Shown in pieces: positions 41,970-51,437 of a DNA stretch of 64,000 nucleotides. Under the pieces are notes generated by a model that searched no databases, was not told where the DNA came from, and was given only the letters and a program-made list of their open reading frames with translations. A program made the translations under genes and the position numbers. Position 1 is the stretch's first letter. Every line of letters starts with the position of its first letter. This stretch comes from Flavobacterium johnsoniae. Lineage in GTDB: Bacteria; Bacteroidota; Bacteroidia; Flavobacteriales; Flavobacteriaceae. The DNA is taken from positions 583,736 to 647,735 of the forward strand of contig NZ_MLFK01000002.1 of NCBI RefSeq assembly GCF_001879205.1, in the 5' to 3' direction.

Positions 41970-43766
41970 ATGAAGAAGATTCGTAACTTTTGCATTATTG
42001 CACACATTGACCACGGTAAAAGTACACTGGCGGACAGATTACTAGGCGCAACACAAACCGTTACAGCTCGTGAAGAAAAAGCACAATTGCTTGACAACAT
42101 GGACCTGGAGCGTGAGCGTGGTATTACCATAAAGAGTCACGCCATTCAGATGGAATACACTTATAAAGGTGAAGAATACATTCTGAATTTAATTGATACT
42201 CCGGGCCACGTAGATTTTTCATACGAAGTTTCAAGATCTATTGCTGCCTGTGAAGGAGCTTTATTGATTGTTGATGCAGCGCAAAGTATTCAGGCACAAA
42301 CGATTTCAAATTTATATTTAGCTTTAGAAAACGACCTGGAAATTATTCCGGTTCTAAATAAAGTTGATTTACCAAGCGCAAATCCAGAAGAAGTAAGCGA
42401 CGATATTATCGATTTATTAGGATGTAAATTAGAAGATATTATTCACGCTTCTGGTAAAACAGGTTTTGGTGTTGAGAACATTCTTGCTGCTATTATCGAA
42501 AAAATCCCTCCTCCAAAAGGAAATCCGGAGGAACCCTTACAAGCTTTGATTTTTGACTCGGTTTACAACCCGTTTCGAGGCATCGAAGTAATCTTTAGAG
42601 TGGTAAACGGTGAAATTAAAAAAGGCCAGAAAATTAAATTCATGGCTACTGATAATGAATATTTTGCTGATGAAATTGGAACTTTAAAATTAAATCAGGT
42701 TCCTAAAAATGTAGTTTCAGCCGGAGATGTAGGGTATTTAATTTCTGGAATTAAAGAAGCACGTGAAGTAAAAGTTGGTGATACGATTACGGATGCAAAA
42801 GTGCCGACAACAAATATGATTACTGGTTTTGAGGATGTAAAACCAATGGTATTTGCCGGAATTTATCCTGTTGATACTGAAGATTATGAAGATTTACGAT
42901 CTTCAATGGAAAAATTACAGCTAAACGATGCTTCGTTAGTATTTACTCCTGAGAGTTCTGCAGCGTTAGGATTTGGTTTCCGTTGCGGCTTCTTAGGAAT
43001 GCTTCACATGGAAATTATTCAGGAACGTTTAGAGCGTGAATTTGACATGACGGTTATTACTACAGTTCCTAACGTTTCGTATTTAGCTTACACTAAAAAA
43101 GAACCGGAAAAAGCATTAATAGTAAATAATCCTTCAGATTTACCTGAACCTTCAAAACTAGACCGTGTTGAAGAACCTTATATAAAAGCGACTATCATTA
43201 CAAAATCTGATTTCGTAGGAAACGTAATGAGTTTATGTATTGAAAAACGTGGTTTAATTACAAATCAGACTTATCTGACTACTGAACGAGTTGAATTAAA
43301 CTTTGATATGCCTTTGGCCGAAATTGTATTCGATTTTTACGATCGTTTAAAAACGGTTTCTAAAGGTTATGCGTCTTTTGATTACTCTCCTATCGGGATG
43401 CGTACTTCGAAATTAGTAAAACTGGATGTTCTTTTAAATGCACAGACTGTTGATGCACTTTCTGCCTTAATTCACGAGGATAACGCGTATAACATTGGTA
43501 AAAAAATGACCGAGAAATTACGTGAATTAATCCCAAGACAACAATTCGATATTCCGATTCAGGCTGCAATTGGGGCAAAAATTATTGCTCGTGAAACAAT
43601 TAAAGCACTTCGTAAAGACGTTACCGCAAAATGTTATGGTGGAGATATTTCGCGTAAGCGTAAACTTCTTGAAAAACAGAAAAAAGGTAAAAAACGTATG
43701 CGTCAGGTAGGAAACGTTGAGATTCCGCAAGAAGCATTTATGGCTGTTTTGAAATTGAACGACTAG
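41970..43766 (+). CDS. lepA: Elongation factor 4 (LepA), ribosome-associated GTPase
   Basis: The 598-residue translational GTPase acts on the ribosome, where it assists initiation and back-translocation under stress. The P-loop AHIDHGKST (11-19), the switch regions with DTPGHVDF and the guanine motif NKVD are intact. The LepA-specific C-terminal domain is present ([39 protein letters not shown]). It is monocistronic with its own terminator. Confidence 0.97.
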   Translation: MKKIRNFCIIAHIDHGKSTLADRLLGATQTVTAREEKAQLLDNMDLERERGITIKSHAIQMEYTYKGEEYILNLIDTPGHVDFSYEVSRSIAACEGALLIVDAAQSIQAQTISNLYLALENDLEIIPVLNKVDLPSANPEEVSDDIIDLLGCKLEDIIHASGKTGFGVENILAAIIEKIPPPKGNPEEPLQALIFDSVYNPFRGIEVIFRVVNGEIKKGQKIKFMATDNEYFADEIGTLKLNQVPKNVVSAGDVGYLISGIKEAREVKVGDTITDAKVPTTNMITGFEDVKPMVFAGIYPVDTEDYEDLRSSMEKLQLNDASLVFTPESSAALGFGFRCGFLGMLHMEIIQERLEREFDMTVITTVPNVSYLAYTKKEPEKALIVNNPSDLPEPSKLDRVEEPYIKATIITKSDFVGNVMSLCIEKRGLITNQTYLTTERVELNFDMPLAEIVFDFYDRLKTVSKGYASFDYSPIGMRTSKLVKLDVLLNAQTVDALSALIHEDNAYNIGKKMTEKLRELIPRQQFDIPIQAAIGAKIIARETIKALRKDVTAKCYGGDISRKRKLLEKQKKGKKRMRQVGNVEIPQEAFMAVLKLND

Positions 43767-43807
43767 ACTTTCTTTTCAAGATAGAAAATAGAATAAAATA
43801 TAGATTG

Positions 43808-43836
43808 AACCCGATGACTTATGTTATCGGGTTTTA
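43808..43836 (+). terminator. Terminator of lepA
   Basis: Stem AACCCGAT / ATCGGGTT with a 10-nt loop, followed by TTATGTTTTT, 41 nt after the lepA stop. Confidence 0.7.
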
Positions 43837-44040
43837 TGTTTTTATAGAACTTTAATTCTCAATAAATACGTGGCTTCATCCCTAAAAACTTAAATTTTCA
43901 CCTGCAATTAAACAAGTAAATACCTATAAAAAAGACTAAATATTAACTCAATAGAATCAATATTAATGCATTCGACTAGCACAGCAAAGGTTTTAACATT
44001 AAAAACATAACTTTAATCTTACAACTTAAAAATTAATATT

Positions 44041-44658
44041 ATGAAAACTAGATTTTTTATTATTTTATCAATGCTGACTTTTTCATTTGCCAATGCACAA
44101 CAACAAGAAGTTGATTCTGAAATGAACTCCGCAAAAGGTATCACTTTTCAAAGCGGCGACATGTTTCTTGAAGGTTCTATCAAAATCAGCACTGGCGGCG
44201 AAAATGATTATTATGGGTTCAGCCCAAAATTTGGCTACTTATTGAATGATAAATTTGCGGTTGGAGCAAAAATAGATTACTCAAGCAACAAAGAAGAAGC
44301 AACTGGTATCAAAACCAATGTATTTGGAGTTGGCGCTTTTGCACGTTATTATTTCTTAGAATTGGATAAAAAACGTTTAAAAACGTATGCTGAAGTTGGT
44401 TTGGGTTACGGACAAAACAAAACCGAAACACCACTTGCCGGCAGTGATACGGATAACAGTTTAACCGCTGATATTAATGTGGGGTTAAACTACTTTGTAA
44501 CCAAAAATATAGCAGTAACTTTTGTTCTGGCAAACGTTTTGGCTTACAACAGTGTTTCACCTGAAAATGGTCCATCGTCTGACACTTTTCAATTAAACAT
44601 TAATTTATTTGAAAACATCTTCGATCAGCCTCAATTTGGAGTTTTATACAGATTCTAA
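44041..44658 (+). CDS. Outer-membrane beta-barrel protein (OmpX/OmpA-barrel type)
   Basis: A 205-residue exported protein: the signal peptide ends SFANAQ. The mature part has eight or so alternating strands (YYGFSPKFGYLLNDKFAVGAKI in part; TNVFGVGAFARYYF; TYAEVGLGYGQN; NVGLNYFVTKNIAVTFVLANVLAY) and ends with the barrel signature QFGVLYRF. Best fit is the small OMP_b-brl superfamily of Bacteroidota. Function unknown. It stands alone, with the terminator at 44680-44714. Confidence 0.8.
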   Translation: MKTRFFIILSMLTFSFANAQQQEVDSEMNSAKGITFQSGDMFLEGSIKISTGGENDYYGFSPKFGYLLNDKFAVGAKIDYSSNKEEATGIKTNVFGVGAFARYYFLELDKKRLKTYAEVGLGYGQNKTETPLAGSDTDNSLTADINVGLNYFVTKNIAVTFVLANVLAYNSVSPENGPSSDTFQLNINLFENIFDQPQFGVLYRF

Positions 44659-44679
44659 TATAAACAGAAATAGGGTTTT

Positions 44680-44714
44680 AAAAAAGCTGTCTCAATTTGG
44701 GACAGCTTTTTTAT
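44680..44714 (+). terminator. Terminator of the small beta-barrel gene
   Basis: Perfect stem AAAAAAGCTGTC / GACAGCTTTTTT with loop TCAATTTGG. Confidence 0.9.
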
Positions 44715-44736
44715 TTCTTTAAACTGCAAACCTTTG

Positions 44737-44744
44737 TAACTTTG
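44737..44744 (+). promoter_or_regulatory. -7 promoter box of the WYL regulator
   Basis: An exact TAACTTTG, 29 nt before the ATG at 44774. A second CCTAACCTTTG lies closer but has one extra base. Confidence 0.45.
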
Positions 44745-44773
44745 AGCTGCCTAACCTTTGAACCAAAAGAAAA

Positions 44774-45739
44774 ATGCTCGACGAAACTCCAAAACGATTT
44801 GACAGAATTGTTGCCATTCTGATTCAATTACAATCTAAAAGAATTGTAAAAGCCCAAGAATTGGCTGATCGTTTTGACTGCAGCCTTAGGACTATTTACA
44901 GAGACATCCGAACTCTTGAAGCTTCGGGCGTTCCTATTTACAGCGAGGCCGGAGTGGGTTATGCTTTGATGGAAGGTTACAGATTACCGCCTGTTATGTT
45001 TACACGCGAAGAAGTCAGCAGTTTCATTGCGGCGGAAAAACTAATGCAGAAATTTACGGATCCGTCTTTAGGAAGTCATTACGCTTCGGCGATGTACAAA
45101 CTAAAATCGGTTTTGCGAAGTACAGACAAAGACTGGCTTTCGAATATTGAATCGAGAGTTGTAATGCAAATGCAGAGTACCGAACCCATGTTTAATGATA
45201 ATTCGCCTAATACTTTGGCGGTTCTTTTTGAAGGAATTGCCGAGAAAAAGCAAATTTTGCTTTCGTATAAAACTTTTGATAAAGACGAAACTACGCAAAG
45301 AAACATCGAACCCGTAGGCGTTTTTCATGATCATAACAACTGGTATTTTTTAGGATATTGCCACTTACGAAAAGATTACCGTCAATTTAGAACCGACAGA
45401 ATTCTGGGAATCAAAAAAAGCGAATCTGATTTTACAATCGAACATGATTCTTTAGATTCTTATTTAACTAAAACGGAGACAATCCCAACAACAAAAGTCC
45501 GCATCTTAATTGAGAAGAAAATCGCAAGATACTTGTCTACCGAGAGAAAATACCACGGTTTTATTTCTGAAAAAGAAGTTGATGGAAAAATCGAAATGAA
45601 TTTTATGTGCCGGGATATCGAAAGCGGTTTTGCAAGATGGTTTTTAATGTTTGGCGATTATGCCGAAATACTGGAACCGGAAAGATTAAAAACCAGAGTT
45701 TTAGAATTAATTGAAATCAACAAACAAAGGCTTTTATAA
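44774..45739 (+). CDS. YafY/DeoR-type HTH regulator with WYL domain
   Basis: The 321-residue cytosolic regulator has an N-terminal HTH_11 winged helix (RIVAILIQLQSKRIVKAQEL, then CSLRTIYRDIRTLEASGVPIY). A WYL-type sensor domain follows (about 140-225, KKQILLSYKTFDKDE; HNNWYFLGYCHLRKDYRQFRTDRI), where WYF replaces the WYL tripeptide. A C-terminal WCX-like extension follows (IEMNFMCRDIESGFARWFLMFG). WYL proteins respond to nucleic-acid ligands or stress in several systems. No defence genes are adjacent; two DinB-fold genes follow convergently, so their control by this regulator is possible but inferred. Confidence 0.88.
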   Translation: MLDETPKRFDRIVAILIQLQSKRIVKAQELADRFDCSLRTIYRDIRTLEASGVPIYSEAGVGYALMEGYRLPPVMFTREEVSSFIAAEKLMQKFTDPSLGSHYASAMYKLKSVLRSTDKDWLSNIESRVVMQMQSTEPMFNDNSPNTLAVLFEGIAEKKQILLSYKTFDKDETTQRNIEPVGVFHDHNNWYFLGYCHLRKDYRQFRTDRILGIKKSESDFTIEHDSLDSYLTKTETIPTTKVRILIEKKIARYLSTERKYHGFISEKEVDGKIEMNFMCRDIESGFARWFLMFGDYAEILEPERLKTRVLELIEINKQRLL

Positions 45740-45740
45740 A

Positions 45741-45777
45741 AAAAAACTCCCGAGAGATTATCTTCGGGAGTTTTTTG
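45741..45777. terminator. Bidirectional terminator between WYL regulator and DinB gene
   Basis: Stem AAAAAACTCCCGA / TCGGGAGTTTTTT with loop GAGATTATCT, exactly filling the 40-bp gap between convergent genes. Confidence 0.9.
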
Positions 45778-45779
45778 TT

Positions 45780-46277
45780 TTATTTCTGTTTAATAACATT
45801 ATAAAAATTATAATCGGTATTTGAGGCATCTGTAATTCCTATATTTCGGCCCATTGTTACGATCTGGCCTCTGTGATAAGTACCGTGATTGATAACCTGG
45901 ATTAAATACTCAGAAATTGACAGTTCGCATTCAAACCACGGATTAACAATTTTAACTTCTTTAACTAAATCTTCTTCTGACAATGAATTGATAAGATGCT
46001 TCAATTTTGAAGATGAATTCAAAAGTCCGTCAAATATTTCTTGTTTCGATAATTCATTTTCTGTTTTCTTTTCAGACATTGCAGTCTCTGAAATCACAGA
46101 AAACCAATATTCCTCGGTAGACCAAATATGATCAAGTGTTTTCATAATAGTTGAAAAACTTGAAGGAACTTCAGCGTAAAGCAATTCATCAGACTTCGGC
46201 GAAAGCCAATTCACAAATTGTTGATTTACCCATAAATTATAATCCGCATAATTTGACATTATCTTTTTTAAACTCAT
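45780..46277 (-). CDS. DinB-family four-helix-bundle protein 1
   Basis: The 165-residue DinB/YfiT-type protein is a four-helix bundle with a likely metal site: His in TLDHIW near residue 50 and the two His of HGTYHRGQ near 132-136. The family includes thiol-transferases (bacillithiol or mycothiol S-transferase-like) and many uncharacterised members. It is 49 nt downstream of a second DinB gene, so they likely form an operon. The two are only distantly alike, pointing to old duplication rather than recent. Confidence 0.85.
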   Translation of the reverse strand: MSLKKIMSNYADYNLWVNQQFVNWLSPKSDELLYAEVPSSFSTIMKTLDHIWSTEEYWFSVISETAMSEKKTENELSKQEIFDGLLNSSSKLKHLINSLSEEDLVKEVKIVNPWFECELSISEYLIQVINHGTYHRGQIVTMGRNIGITDASNTDYNFYNVIKQK

Positions 46278-46326
46278 AGTCCTTAATTTTAGATTTACTT
46301 AATAAAGTTACAAGAAAATTCTCTAA

Positions 46327-46806
46327 TTATCTCTCCCAGAAAAATGGCGGTTCAATGTTTAAAGCTCTTAAATATACATAAGCTTGTCCGCGGTGGTGTA
46401 CTTCATTATCAATAAAATACAAGATGTTTTGAATAACAGGAAATTCATATTGTCCAAAAAGATTAAAGGTTTCGCTAAAATCTTCGATAGATAATTGTTC
46501 CCAGTATTTATTGATTTCTGCTGTCGCTTCGTCCCATTTTTCAAGATACTGCGCTTTAAAAATCAGTTTTTCTGCTCCTTCTGAGAATGGTGCCGTTTCT
46601 TTAGTTACAATTCCTTTCAAACCAGGAACCGCAATTGCCAGAAGTTCATCTACTAATTTTGCAAAAGGACGCATACCGCCAATTGAAAATTCAAAGAAAT
46701 CTTTCTCAGGAAAAAGTTCAATTAAGCGGCGTGTAAGTGCGCGGTGACCTTGCCAGTGTTTCAATAAATCTTCTGAAGTAATTACTTGTGCTTCTAATGT
46801 TTTCAT
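46327..46806 (-). CDS. DinB-family four-helix-bundle protein 2
   Basis: 159 residues. The three-His DinB site is visible as WQGHRAL near residue 18 and NEVHHRGQAYVYLR near 135-148. The C-terminus ends IEPPFFWER, common in this subfamily. It is the first gene of the DinB pair, with a perfect -7 box at 46836-46843. Substrate unknown. Confidence 0.85.
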   Translation of the reverse strand: MKTLEAQVITSEDLLKHWQGHRALTRRLIELFPEKDFFEFSIGGMRPFAKLVDELLAIAVPGLKGIVTKETAPFSEGAEKLIFKAQYLEKWDEATAEINKYWEQLSIEDFSETFNLFGQYEFPVIQNILYFIDNEVHHRGQAYVYLRALNIEPPFFWER

Positions 46807-46835
46807 GATTTTTATGTTTTTAAATTTCTATACTT

Positions 46836-46843
46836 CAAAAGTA
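46836..46843 (-). promoter_or_regulatory. -7 promoter box of the DinB pair
   Basis: An exact TACTTTTG on the minus strand, 30 nt before the ATG at 46806. Confidence 0.5.
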
Positions 46844-46990
46844 AAATGGCCCGGTGACAACAGTTTGTCAGCAGGGAAAATTATTTTTAAAAAATATTTT
46901 TTCTGTACTGAAGAAGCACCGCAACACTGTGAGAAAAAAACTTAGAACCTTGGCATCTCAGAATCTTAGCATCTTTAAAAAAAACCTTTG

Positions 46991-46998
46991 TACCTTTG
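46991..46998 (+). promoter_or_regulatory. -7 promoter box of thiL
   Basis: An exact TACCTTTG, 28 nt before the ATG at 47027. Its position shows that an in-frame TTG at 46988 cannot be the start, because it would lie upstream of transcription. Confidence 0.55.
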
Positions 46999-47026
46999 CG
47001 CCTTACAAACTTTGGAACTCAAAAAA

Positions 47027-48073
47027 ATGATTGAAGATAAAAATCCGCAGCGTACCAGTATAGCTCAATTAGGCGAGTTTGGCTTAATTGAACATTTGAC
47101 CAGAAATTTTGATGTCACACAGGAATCTACTTTAAAAAGTATTGGCGATGATGCCGCAGTTCTTGATTTTAAGAACAAAAAAGTAGTTGTTTCTACCGAT
47201 TTATTAATTGAAGGCGTTCACTTTGACCTGGCGTATATGCCATTGAAACATTTGGGTTATAAAGCGGTTGTCGTAAATGTATCTGACATTTGTGCCATGA
47301 ATGCAAAACCAACTCAAATTACGGTTTCTGTTGCTGTTTCTAACCGTTTTCCGCTAGAAGCCCTAGAAGAATTATTTGAAGGCATTACGCATGCTGCAAA
47401 AGAATATAAAGTAGATGTTATTGGCGGTGATACTACCTCATCTCAAAAAGGGTTAATTATAAGCATTACGGCTATTGGTGAAGCAGATGAAGATGAAATC
47501 GTGTACAGAAATGGCGCGAAACAAACTGATTTATTAGTTGTAACCGGAGATATTGGTGCTGCTTATATGGGATTACAGGTTTTAGAACGCGAAAAACAGG
47601 TTTTTCAGGTAAATCCAAACAGCCAGCCAGATCTTGATCCGTATACTTATTTAGTCGAAAGACAATTGAAACCGGAAGCCAGAAAAGATGTACGCACGCT
47701 TTTGCATGCTCTTGAAATAAAACCAACGGCAATGATTGATATTTCTGATGGATTATCTTCGGAGATTATTCATTTATGCAAGCAATCGAAAGTGGGTTGT
47801 AATTTGTATGAAGACAAACTTCCGTTAGATCCGCAGTTTATTTCGACTTGCGAAGAATTTAATATCGACAGTACAACCGTTGCTATTAATGGCGGAGAAG
47901 ATTATGAACTTCTTTTTACGATTGATATTAACGACTTTGATAAAATAAAAGGAAATCCAAACTTTTCAATCATCGGCCACATGGCACAGGAAAGTGAAGG
48001 AATTCATTTAGTAACCCGAGCCAACACCAGAATTGCTTTAAAAGCACGCGGCTGGGATGCTTTGAGTGAATAA
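47027..48073 (+). CDS. thiL: Thiamine-monophosphate kinase
   Basis: ThiL phosphorylates thiamine monophosphate to thiamine diphosphate, the last step of cofactor synthesis. The start chosen is the ATG at 47027 (348 residues), just after the promoter. AIR-synthase-like motifs are LGEFGLIEHLT, SIGDDAAVLD, VSTDLLIEGVHFD, NVSDICAMNAKPT, VIGGDTTSS and the C-terminal INGGEDYELLFT. No other thiamine genes lie nearby. Confidence 0.93.
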   Translation: MIEDKNPQRTSIAQLGEFGLIEHLTRNFDVTQESTLKSIGDDAAVLDFKNKKVVVSTDLLIEGVHFDLAYMPLKHLGYKAVVVNVSDICAMNAKPTQITVSVAVSNRFPLEALEELFEGITHAAKEYKVDVIGGDTTSSQKGLIISITAIGEADEDEIVYRNGAKQTDLLVVTGDIGAAYMGLQVLEREKQVFQVNPNSQPDLDPYTYLVERQLKPEARKDVRTLLHALEIKPTAMIDISDGLSSEIIHLCKQSKVGCNLYEDKLPLDPQFISTCEEFNIDSTTVAINGGEDYELLFTIDINDFDKIKGNPNFSIIGHMAQESEGIHLVTRANTRIALKARGWDALSE

Positions 48074-48090
48074 ATCTTTTAATCTCAAAT

Positions 48091-48147
48091 AAAAAAATTC
48101 CAAATTCCAACGATATTAGTATCAGTTTTGGAATTTGGAATTTTTTG
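48091..48147. terminator. Bidirectional terminator of the AATTCCAAATTCCAA type
   Basis: AAAAATTCCAAATTCCAA faces TTGGAATTTGGAATTTTT around a 17-nt loop between convergent thiL and the response-regulator gene. A sister copy is at 54862-54905. Confidence 0.85.
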
Positions 48148-48161
48148 TTTGGAATTTTATT

Positions 48162-48860
48162 TTAAAAAAGTCCTTTGCTTTTTGCTTCTTTAACCAAATC
48201 TTCGTCTGATCCTGATCTTACTTTAAGCAATTCTTTAAGACTTATTCTGCGTTTTTCTATTTCGGTTAAAGAAATGGGAATGTATTGGGGCATTTCGTAA
48301 ACTTCGGTTCCTTTTGATAAATGAAACAAAATCTGCTTATCAAACTCATCAATTTCTATTGAATTGTGCGGAGACTGATTCAGCATTTTAACCACTGACT
48401 GACTGTAATATTTGTGATTTTTCATCACCTTATCAAAAGCTACAAGCAATTCGTCAAAAGTGAGATCATTTTTGATTATCAACCCGTTTGGATTGATAGT
48501 TCTAATAATGGTTTTAATTTTCAGCAGCTCTGTATACATGGTCAATAGAATGATCTTGCAATGAGGCATTTTCTTCATGATGAGTTTAGCAAGATCTTCG
48601 CCTGAAAAAAGATCTTTTTCTTCATAAGCAGGCATACTGATATCCAGAAAAGCAATTTCGAACTCTGGCGTGTTCTTATTTTCTAGTAAATCATAGGCCG
48701 ATCTGCAGTCATGAGCTTGTGCAATTTCGAACTCATATTCTTTGGGTTTGTAACGCGTTATTGCATTTTTGTATCCTTCAATAATAAAAGGATGATCATC
48801 AACAATTAAGATATTGGGCTTAATTAATTCCGAAATGGGGGATTTGAAATTAAATGTCAT
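48162..48860 (-). CDS. NarL/LuxR-type response regulator
   Basis: A 232-residue regulator. The start is taken as the ATG at 48860, which overlaps the kinase stop by 11 nt; a TTG nine codons upstream is in frame. The receiver domain has the acidic pair Asp21-Asp22, the phospho-acceptor Asp73 in FLDISMP and LLTMYTE. The effector half (FDKQILFHLSKGTEVYEMPQY in part, ISLTEIEKRRISLKELL) is a diverged LuxR-type HTH. Translational overlap with the upstream kinase identifies its partner. Targets unknown. Confidence 0.9.
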   Translation of the reverse strand: MTFNFKSPISELIKPNILIVDDHPFIIEGYKNAITRYKPKEYEFEIAQAHDCRSAYDLLENKNTPEFEIAFLDISMPAYEEKDLFSGEDLAKLIMKKMPHCKIILLTMYTELLKIKTIIRTINPNGLIIKNDLTFDELLVAFDKVMKNHKYYSQSVVKMLNQSPHNSIEIDEFDKQILFHLSKGTEVYEMPQYIPISLTEIEKRRISLKELLKVRSGSDEDLVKEAKSKGLF

Positions 48861-50907
48861 TTTTTTGCAGGTTAATTTTTTGATCAATTGGGATTTTTAC
48901 AACAAGAAGTGTCCCTTCTCCTTTAGTAGATTTTATCGTTACGGTGCCTTTACACTCTGTTGCTCTATATTCAATATTATGCAATCCAATTCCGTTTTTT
49001 GTGCGCTTTACATTAAATCCTGTTCCATCATCCAAAATCGACAAAATTAAATGGTCGATTTCACTTTTAAACTCTACTTTTATTGTATCTGCATTTGCAT
49101 ATTTATTACAATTTTGAAGTGCCTCCTGAACTATTCTATACAAATTAATCTTGACCGTATTATTTACAAGCTCCCATTTTATATGAGAGTCAAAAGAAGT
49201 TTGCAGTTCAGACGAATACGTATTTCTTTGATTATCAAATAGTTTGTTTAAAATTACAACAAAATTATTAATTAATTCCGATTTTTCTCTGTTTAGGTCA
49301 TGCGATATTTCCCGGATATCTTCTTCAATATGTTTCAGTTCGGCTAAATACTTCTTTCGCTTTGAAGCCGCCTCTGCTTCATCAATTTTATCTAAACTAT
49401 CCAGACTTATTCTCACTCCAAACATACGCCCCAAAACACCATCGTGCAGTTCCTGAGCTACTTTTTTCTTTTCCTTAATTCGCGTTAATTCAATTTCATT
49501 TTGCTGCGAGATCATCAAATTGTAAATATCTTCATTCGCAACTTGTTGCTGCTGTTTAAAAAGCAGTTCTCTGTTTTTTGCCTGCTGTGTTTTGTAAACA
49601 TAAAAAAATAAACCGATCAAAGTACAAATACTAAAAACATAGATTAAAGTTTTGTTTTTTTCCTGCAGATTAGAATTTTGATCCTTTATTTCGTTGGTTT
49701 CATATTCGATTCTGGAGAACTTCTCTCCCATGTTTCGTTCTGCTTTGAGTAATTTATCGTTCAGCTGTATATACTCTTTTGAATATTTTGATTCATTTTT
49801 AGGATCGACAATAGCAATTTGTTTAAGTGCGTCTAATGTATTTCTTATTTTATTTATACTTCTTGAGAGATTTAAAGCTTGTTTAGAGAATTGAATTGCC
49901 CGTAAAGTATCTTTTTTAAATGCATAATATTCAGATAAATGAATTTTACTTATTATAACACCCGATTCCAGTTTTAAACTATCTCTAATTTTCAAAGCAT
50001 CATAAAATTGCTGAGGCAATCCTGTTAACTCTTTTGATTTTAATTTAGATACGGCTAAATTATCCAAAAGCATGGCATACAAATCAGTGTTCCCGTTATA
50101 CAAGTCTTCCTGATCCAAACCTCTTCGCAAATACTCCTTTGCTTTATTAAAGTTATGCATCCTCAAATACACAAAACCAATATTATTTAATGAAGTTGCT
50201 TTTAATTGAAGGTCTAGCGGAATTGATTTGTCTTCAAGTGTAACTAATGCCTTATTATGATATTCAAGTGACTTTTCGTACTCTTCCCGTTCATTGTAAA
50301 TAATTCCCAGTAAATTGTAACTGTCATAAATATCCCTTCCGGCATTTTTTTTATCTTTTAAAATCTTAAGGGCTTTAAATACTGTAATTTCACTTTCAAA
50401 AAAATCTCCTTGAGCTAATTGCAAATCAGCCTTTATTAAAAAAGTTTTGGCTAAGTTAAAATCATCATTAATTTCTAAATATATTTTTTCTGCCCGAAAA
50501 TAATTTAAAAAAGCACTATCTGAGATAGTCTGCGATTGATAATAATCTCCTAAATAAGTATATGCCTTGGCAATATTTGCTGAATCTTTACTGTTGATTG
50601 ATTTTTCTAAAGCTAATTTTGAGACATTTTGAAAGGAATGCCAATCGCCCATATTGTAATAGCGATTTGCTATCTTAAAAAGATTAACTTTTTTTACAGA
50701 GTCGTCTTTCTGGTTTTTAACAATATCAAATGCCCTTTGATTATACTTTTGTTTATATTCAAAAGGAAGATCTATATTATTTGCTAAAGAAAAATAAATA
50801 GAAAGACTGTCCTCAGAGAGATTTAAAGATACATCCTTCTTTTTCTTATTTGTACAGGCAAATAAAACAAGAAGTAAAAACAATAGTATCTGCAGGTATT
50901 TTTTCAA
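48850..50907 (-). CDS. Lipoprotein TPR sensor histidine kinase (HisKA_3), TTG start
   Basis: Start re-assigned to TTG at 50907 (685 residues). It begins a perfect lipoprotein signal (KKYLQILLFLLLVLFAC, Cys18) and lies 21 nt after an exact -7 box, whereas the upstream TTG at 50979 lies before the promoter. Periplasmic part: about seven TPR-like repeats (residues about 85-390). A coiled coil and one membrane segment follow (about 420-439, TLIYVFSICTLIGLFFYVY), then the cytoplasmic HisKA_3 helix with VAQELHDGVLGR (His488) and an HATPase domain (YRIVQEALQNCNKYA; DDGTGFN; GIGLHNIEYRA). A protein both lipid-anchored at its N-terminus and membrane-spanning is typical for Bacteroidota TPR kinases. 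The partner regulator overlaps its stop. Confidence 0.85.
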   Translation of the reverse strand: MKKYLQILLFLLLVLFACTNKKKKDVSLNLSEDSLSIYFSLANNIDLPFEYKQKYNQRAFDIVKNQKDDSVKKVNLFKIANRYYNMGDWHSFQNVSKLALEKSINSKDSANIAKAYTYLGDYYQSQTISDSAFLNYFRAEKIYLEINDDFNLAKTFLIKADLQLAQGDFFESEITVFKALKILKDKKNAGRDIYDSYNLLGIIYNEREEYEKSLEYHNKALVTLEDKSIPLDLQLKATSLNNIGFVYLRMHNFNKAKEYLRRGLDQEDLYNGNTDLYAMLLDNLAVSKLKSKELTGLPQQFYDALKIRDSLKLESGVIISKIHLSEYYAFKKDTLRAIQFSKQALNLSRSINKIRNTLDALKQIAIVDPKNESKYSKEYIQLNDKLLKAERNMGEKFSRIEYETNEIKDQNSNLQEKNKTLIYVFSICTLIGLFFYVYKTQQAKNRELLFKQQQQVANEDIYNLMISQQNEIELTRIKEKKKVAQELHDGVLGRMFGVRISLDSLDKIDEAEAASKRKKYLAELKHIEEDIREISHDLNREKSELINNFVVILNKLFDNQRNTYSSELQTSFDSHIKWELVNNTVKINLYRIVQEALQNCNKYANADTIKVEFKSEIDHLILSILDDGTGFNVKRTKNGIGLHNIEYRATECKGTVTIKSTKGEGTLLVVKIPIDQKINLQKNDI

Positions 50908-50927
50908 TTTATATTTTTGATTTTCAC

Positions 50928-50935
50928 CAAAAATA
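50928..50935 (-). promoter_or_regulatory. -7 promoter box of the histidine kinase
   Basis: An exact TATTTTTG on the minus strand between the terminator of the small exported protein and the TTG start at 50907. It fixes the kinase start. Confidence 0.55.
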
Positions 50936-50948
50936 CTAAAACTATAAA

Positions 50949-50986
50949 CACAAAAAAAAAGCTGCCAAAAAACTGACAACTTTTTA
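50949..50986 (-). terminator. Terminator of the small exported protein gene
   Basis: In RNA sense AAAAGTTGTCA pairs with TGGCAGCTTTT using two G-U pairs, followed by a run of T. The pairing works only on the minus strand. Confidence 0.65.
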
Positions 50987-51008
50987 TTATATTATTTAAT
51001 GACGCTTA

Positions 51009-51263
51009 TTAGTCCAATTTTATTCTTGACTTTGTCAATTGACTTTCAGAAGAGAAACTTTTAAACTGATTATTACTTGAGTTCTCTTGAGCAGACCCAG
51101 TATAATCCGACTTTCGACCATTCCTTCCTTGTTGACTTCCATCAGTATCAAAACTGATATCAATACCTTTTTCAGCAGGTGAATTAGTTACTACAGGATT
51201 TGCAAAAGAAGTTGCTACCATTACTAAAGAAAATAGTCCGAAAGTTAAAGCTGTTTTTTTCAT
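51009..51263 (-). CDS. Small exported hydrophilic protein
   Basis: 84 residues. The signal peptide (MKKTALTFGLFSLVMVATSFA) is followed by a mature part of about 63 residues that is Ser/Asn/Gln-rich and likely disordered (SSNNQFKSFSSESQL), with no Cys. No family recognised. It sits between a LytTR regulator gene and a TPR histidine kinase gene, all on the same strand, with its own terminator. A signal-peptide or periplasmic ligand role is possible but unsupported beyond location. Confidence 0.6.
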   Translation of the reverse strand: MKKTALTFGLFSLVMVATSFANPVVTNSPAEKGIDISFDTDGSQQGRNGRKSDYTGSAQENSSNNQFKSFSSESQLTKSRIKLD

Positions 51264-51437
51264 TTTTTTGGGAGATTTAATTGATTTGTATTTGGGGCTT
51301 ATGATTTTGTTTACATGTTAATGATGGTGTAAAACTAAGCCTGAAATCAAAAAAAATTTACATGAAAAAATCAGTTTGTGGTAGATCATGCCCAATTGAT
51401 AGTCAATGAACGTCAAATTAATGTAATTACCTAATTA

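Noticed and set aside
44774..46806. WYL regulator plus DinB pair as a defence island
   Set aside because: No nuclease, helicase, protease or restriction gene accompanies them; neighbours are housekeeping genes.
46988..47026. N-terminal extension of thiL from a TTG codon
   Set aside because: The exact -7 box TACCTTTG overlaps this stretch, so transcription starts downstream; the ATG at 47027 gives the standard ThiL N-terminus.
50908..50979. 24-residue N-terminal extension of the histidine kinase
   Set aside because: It starts in the terminator of the upstream gene and before the -7 box, and would bury the lipoprotein signal.
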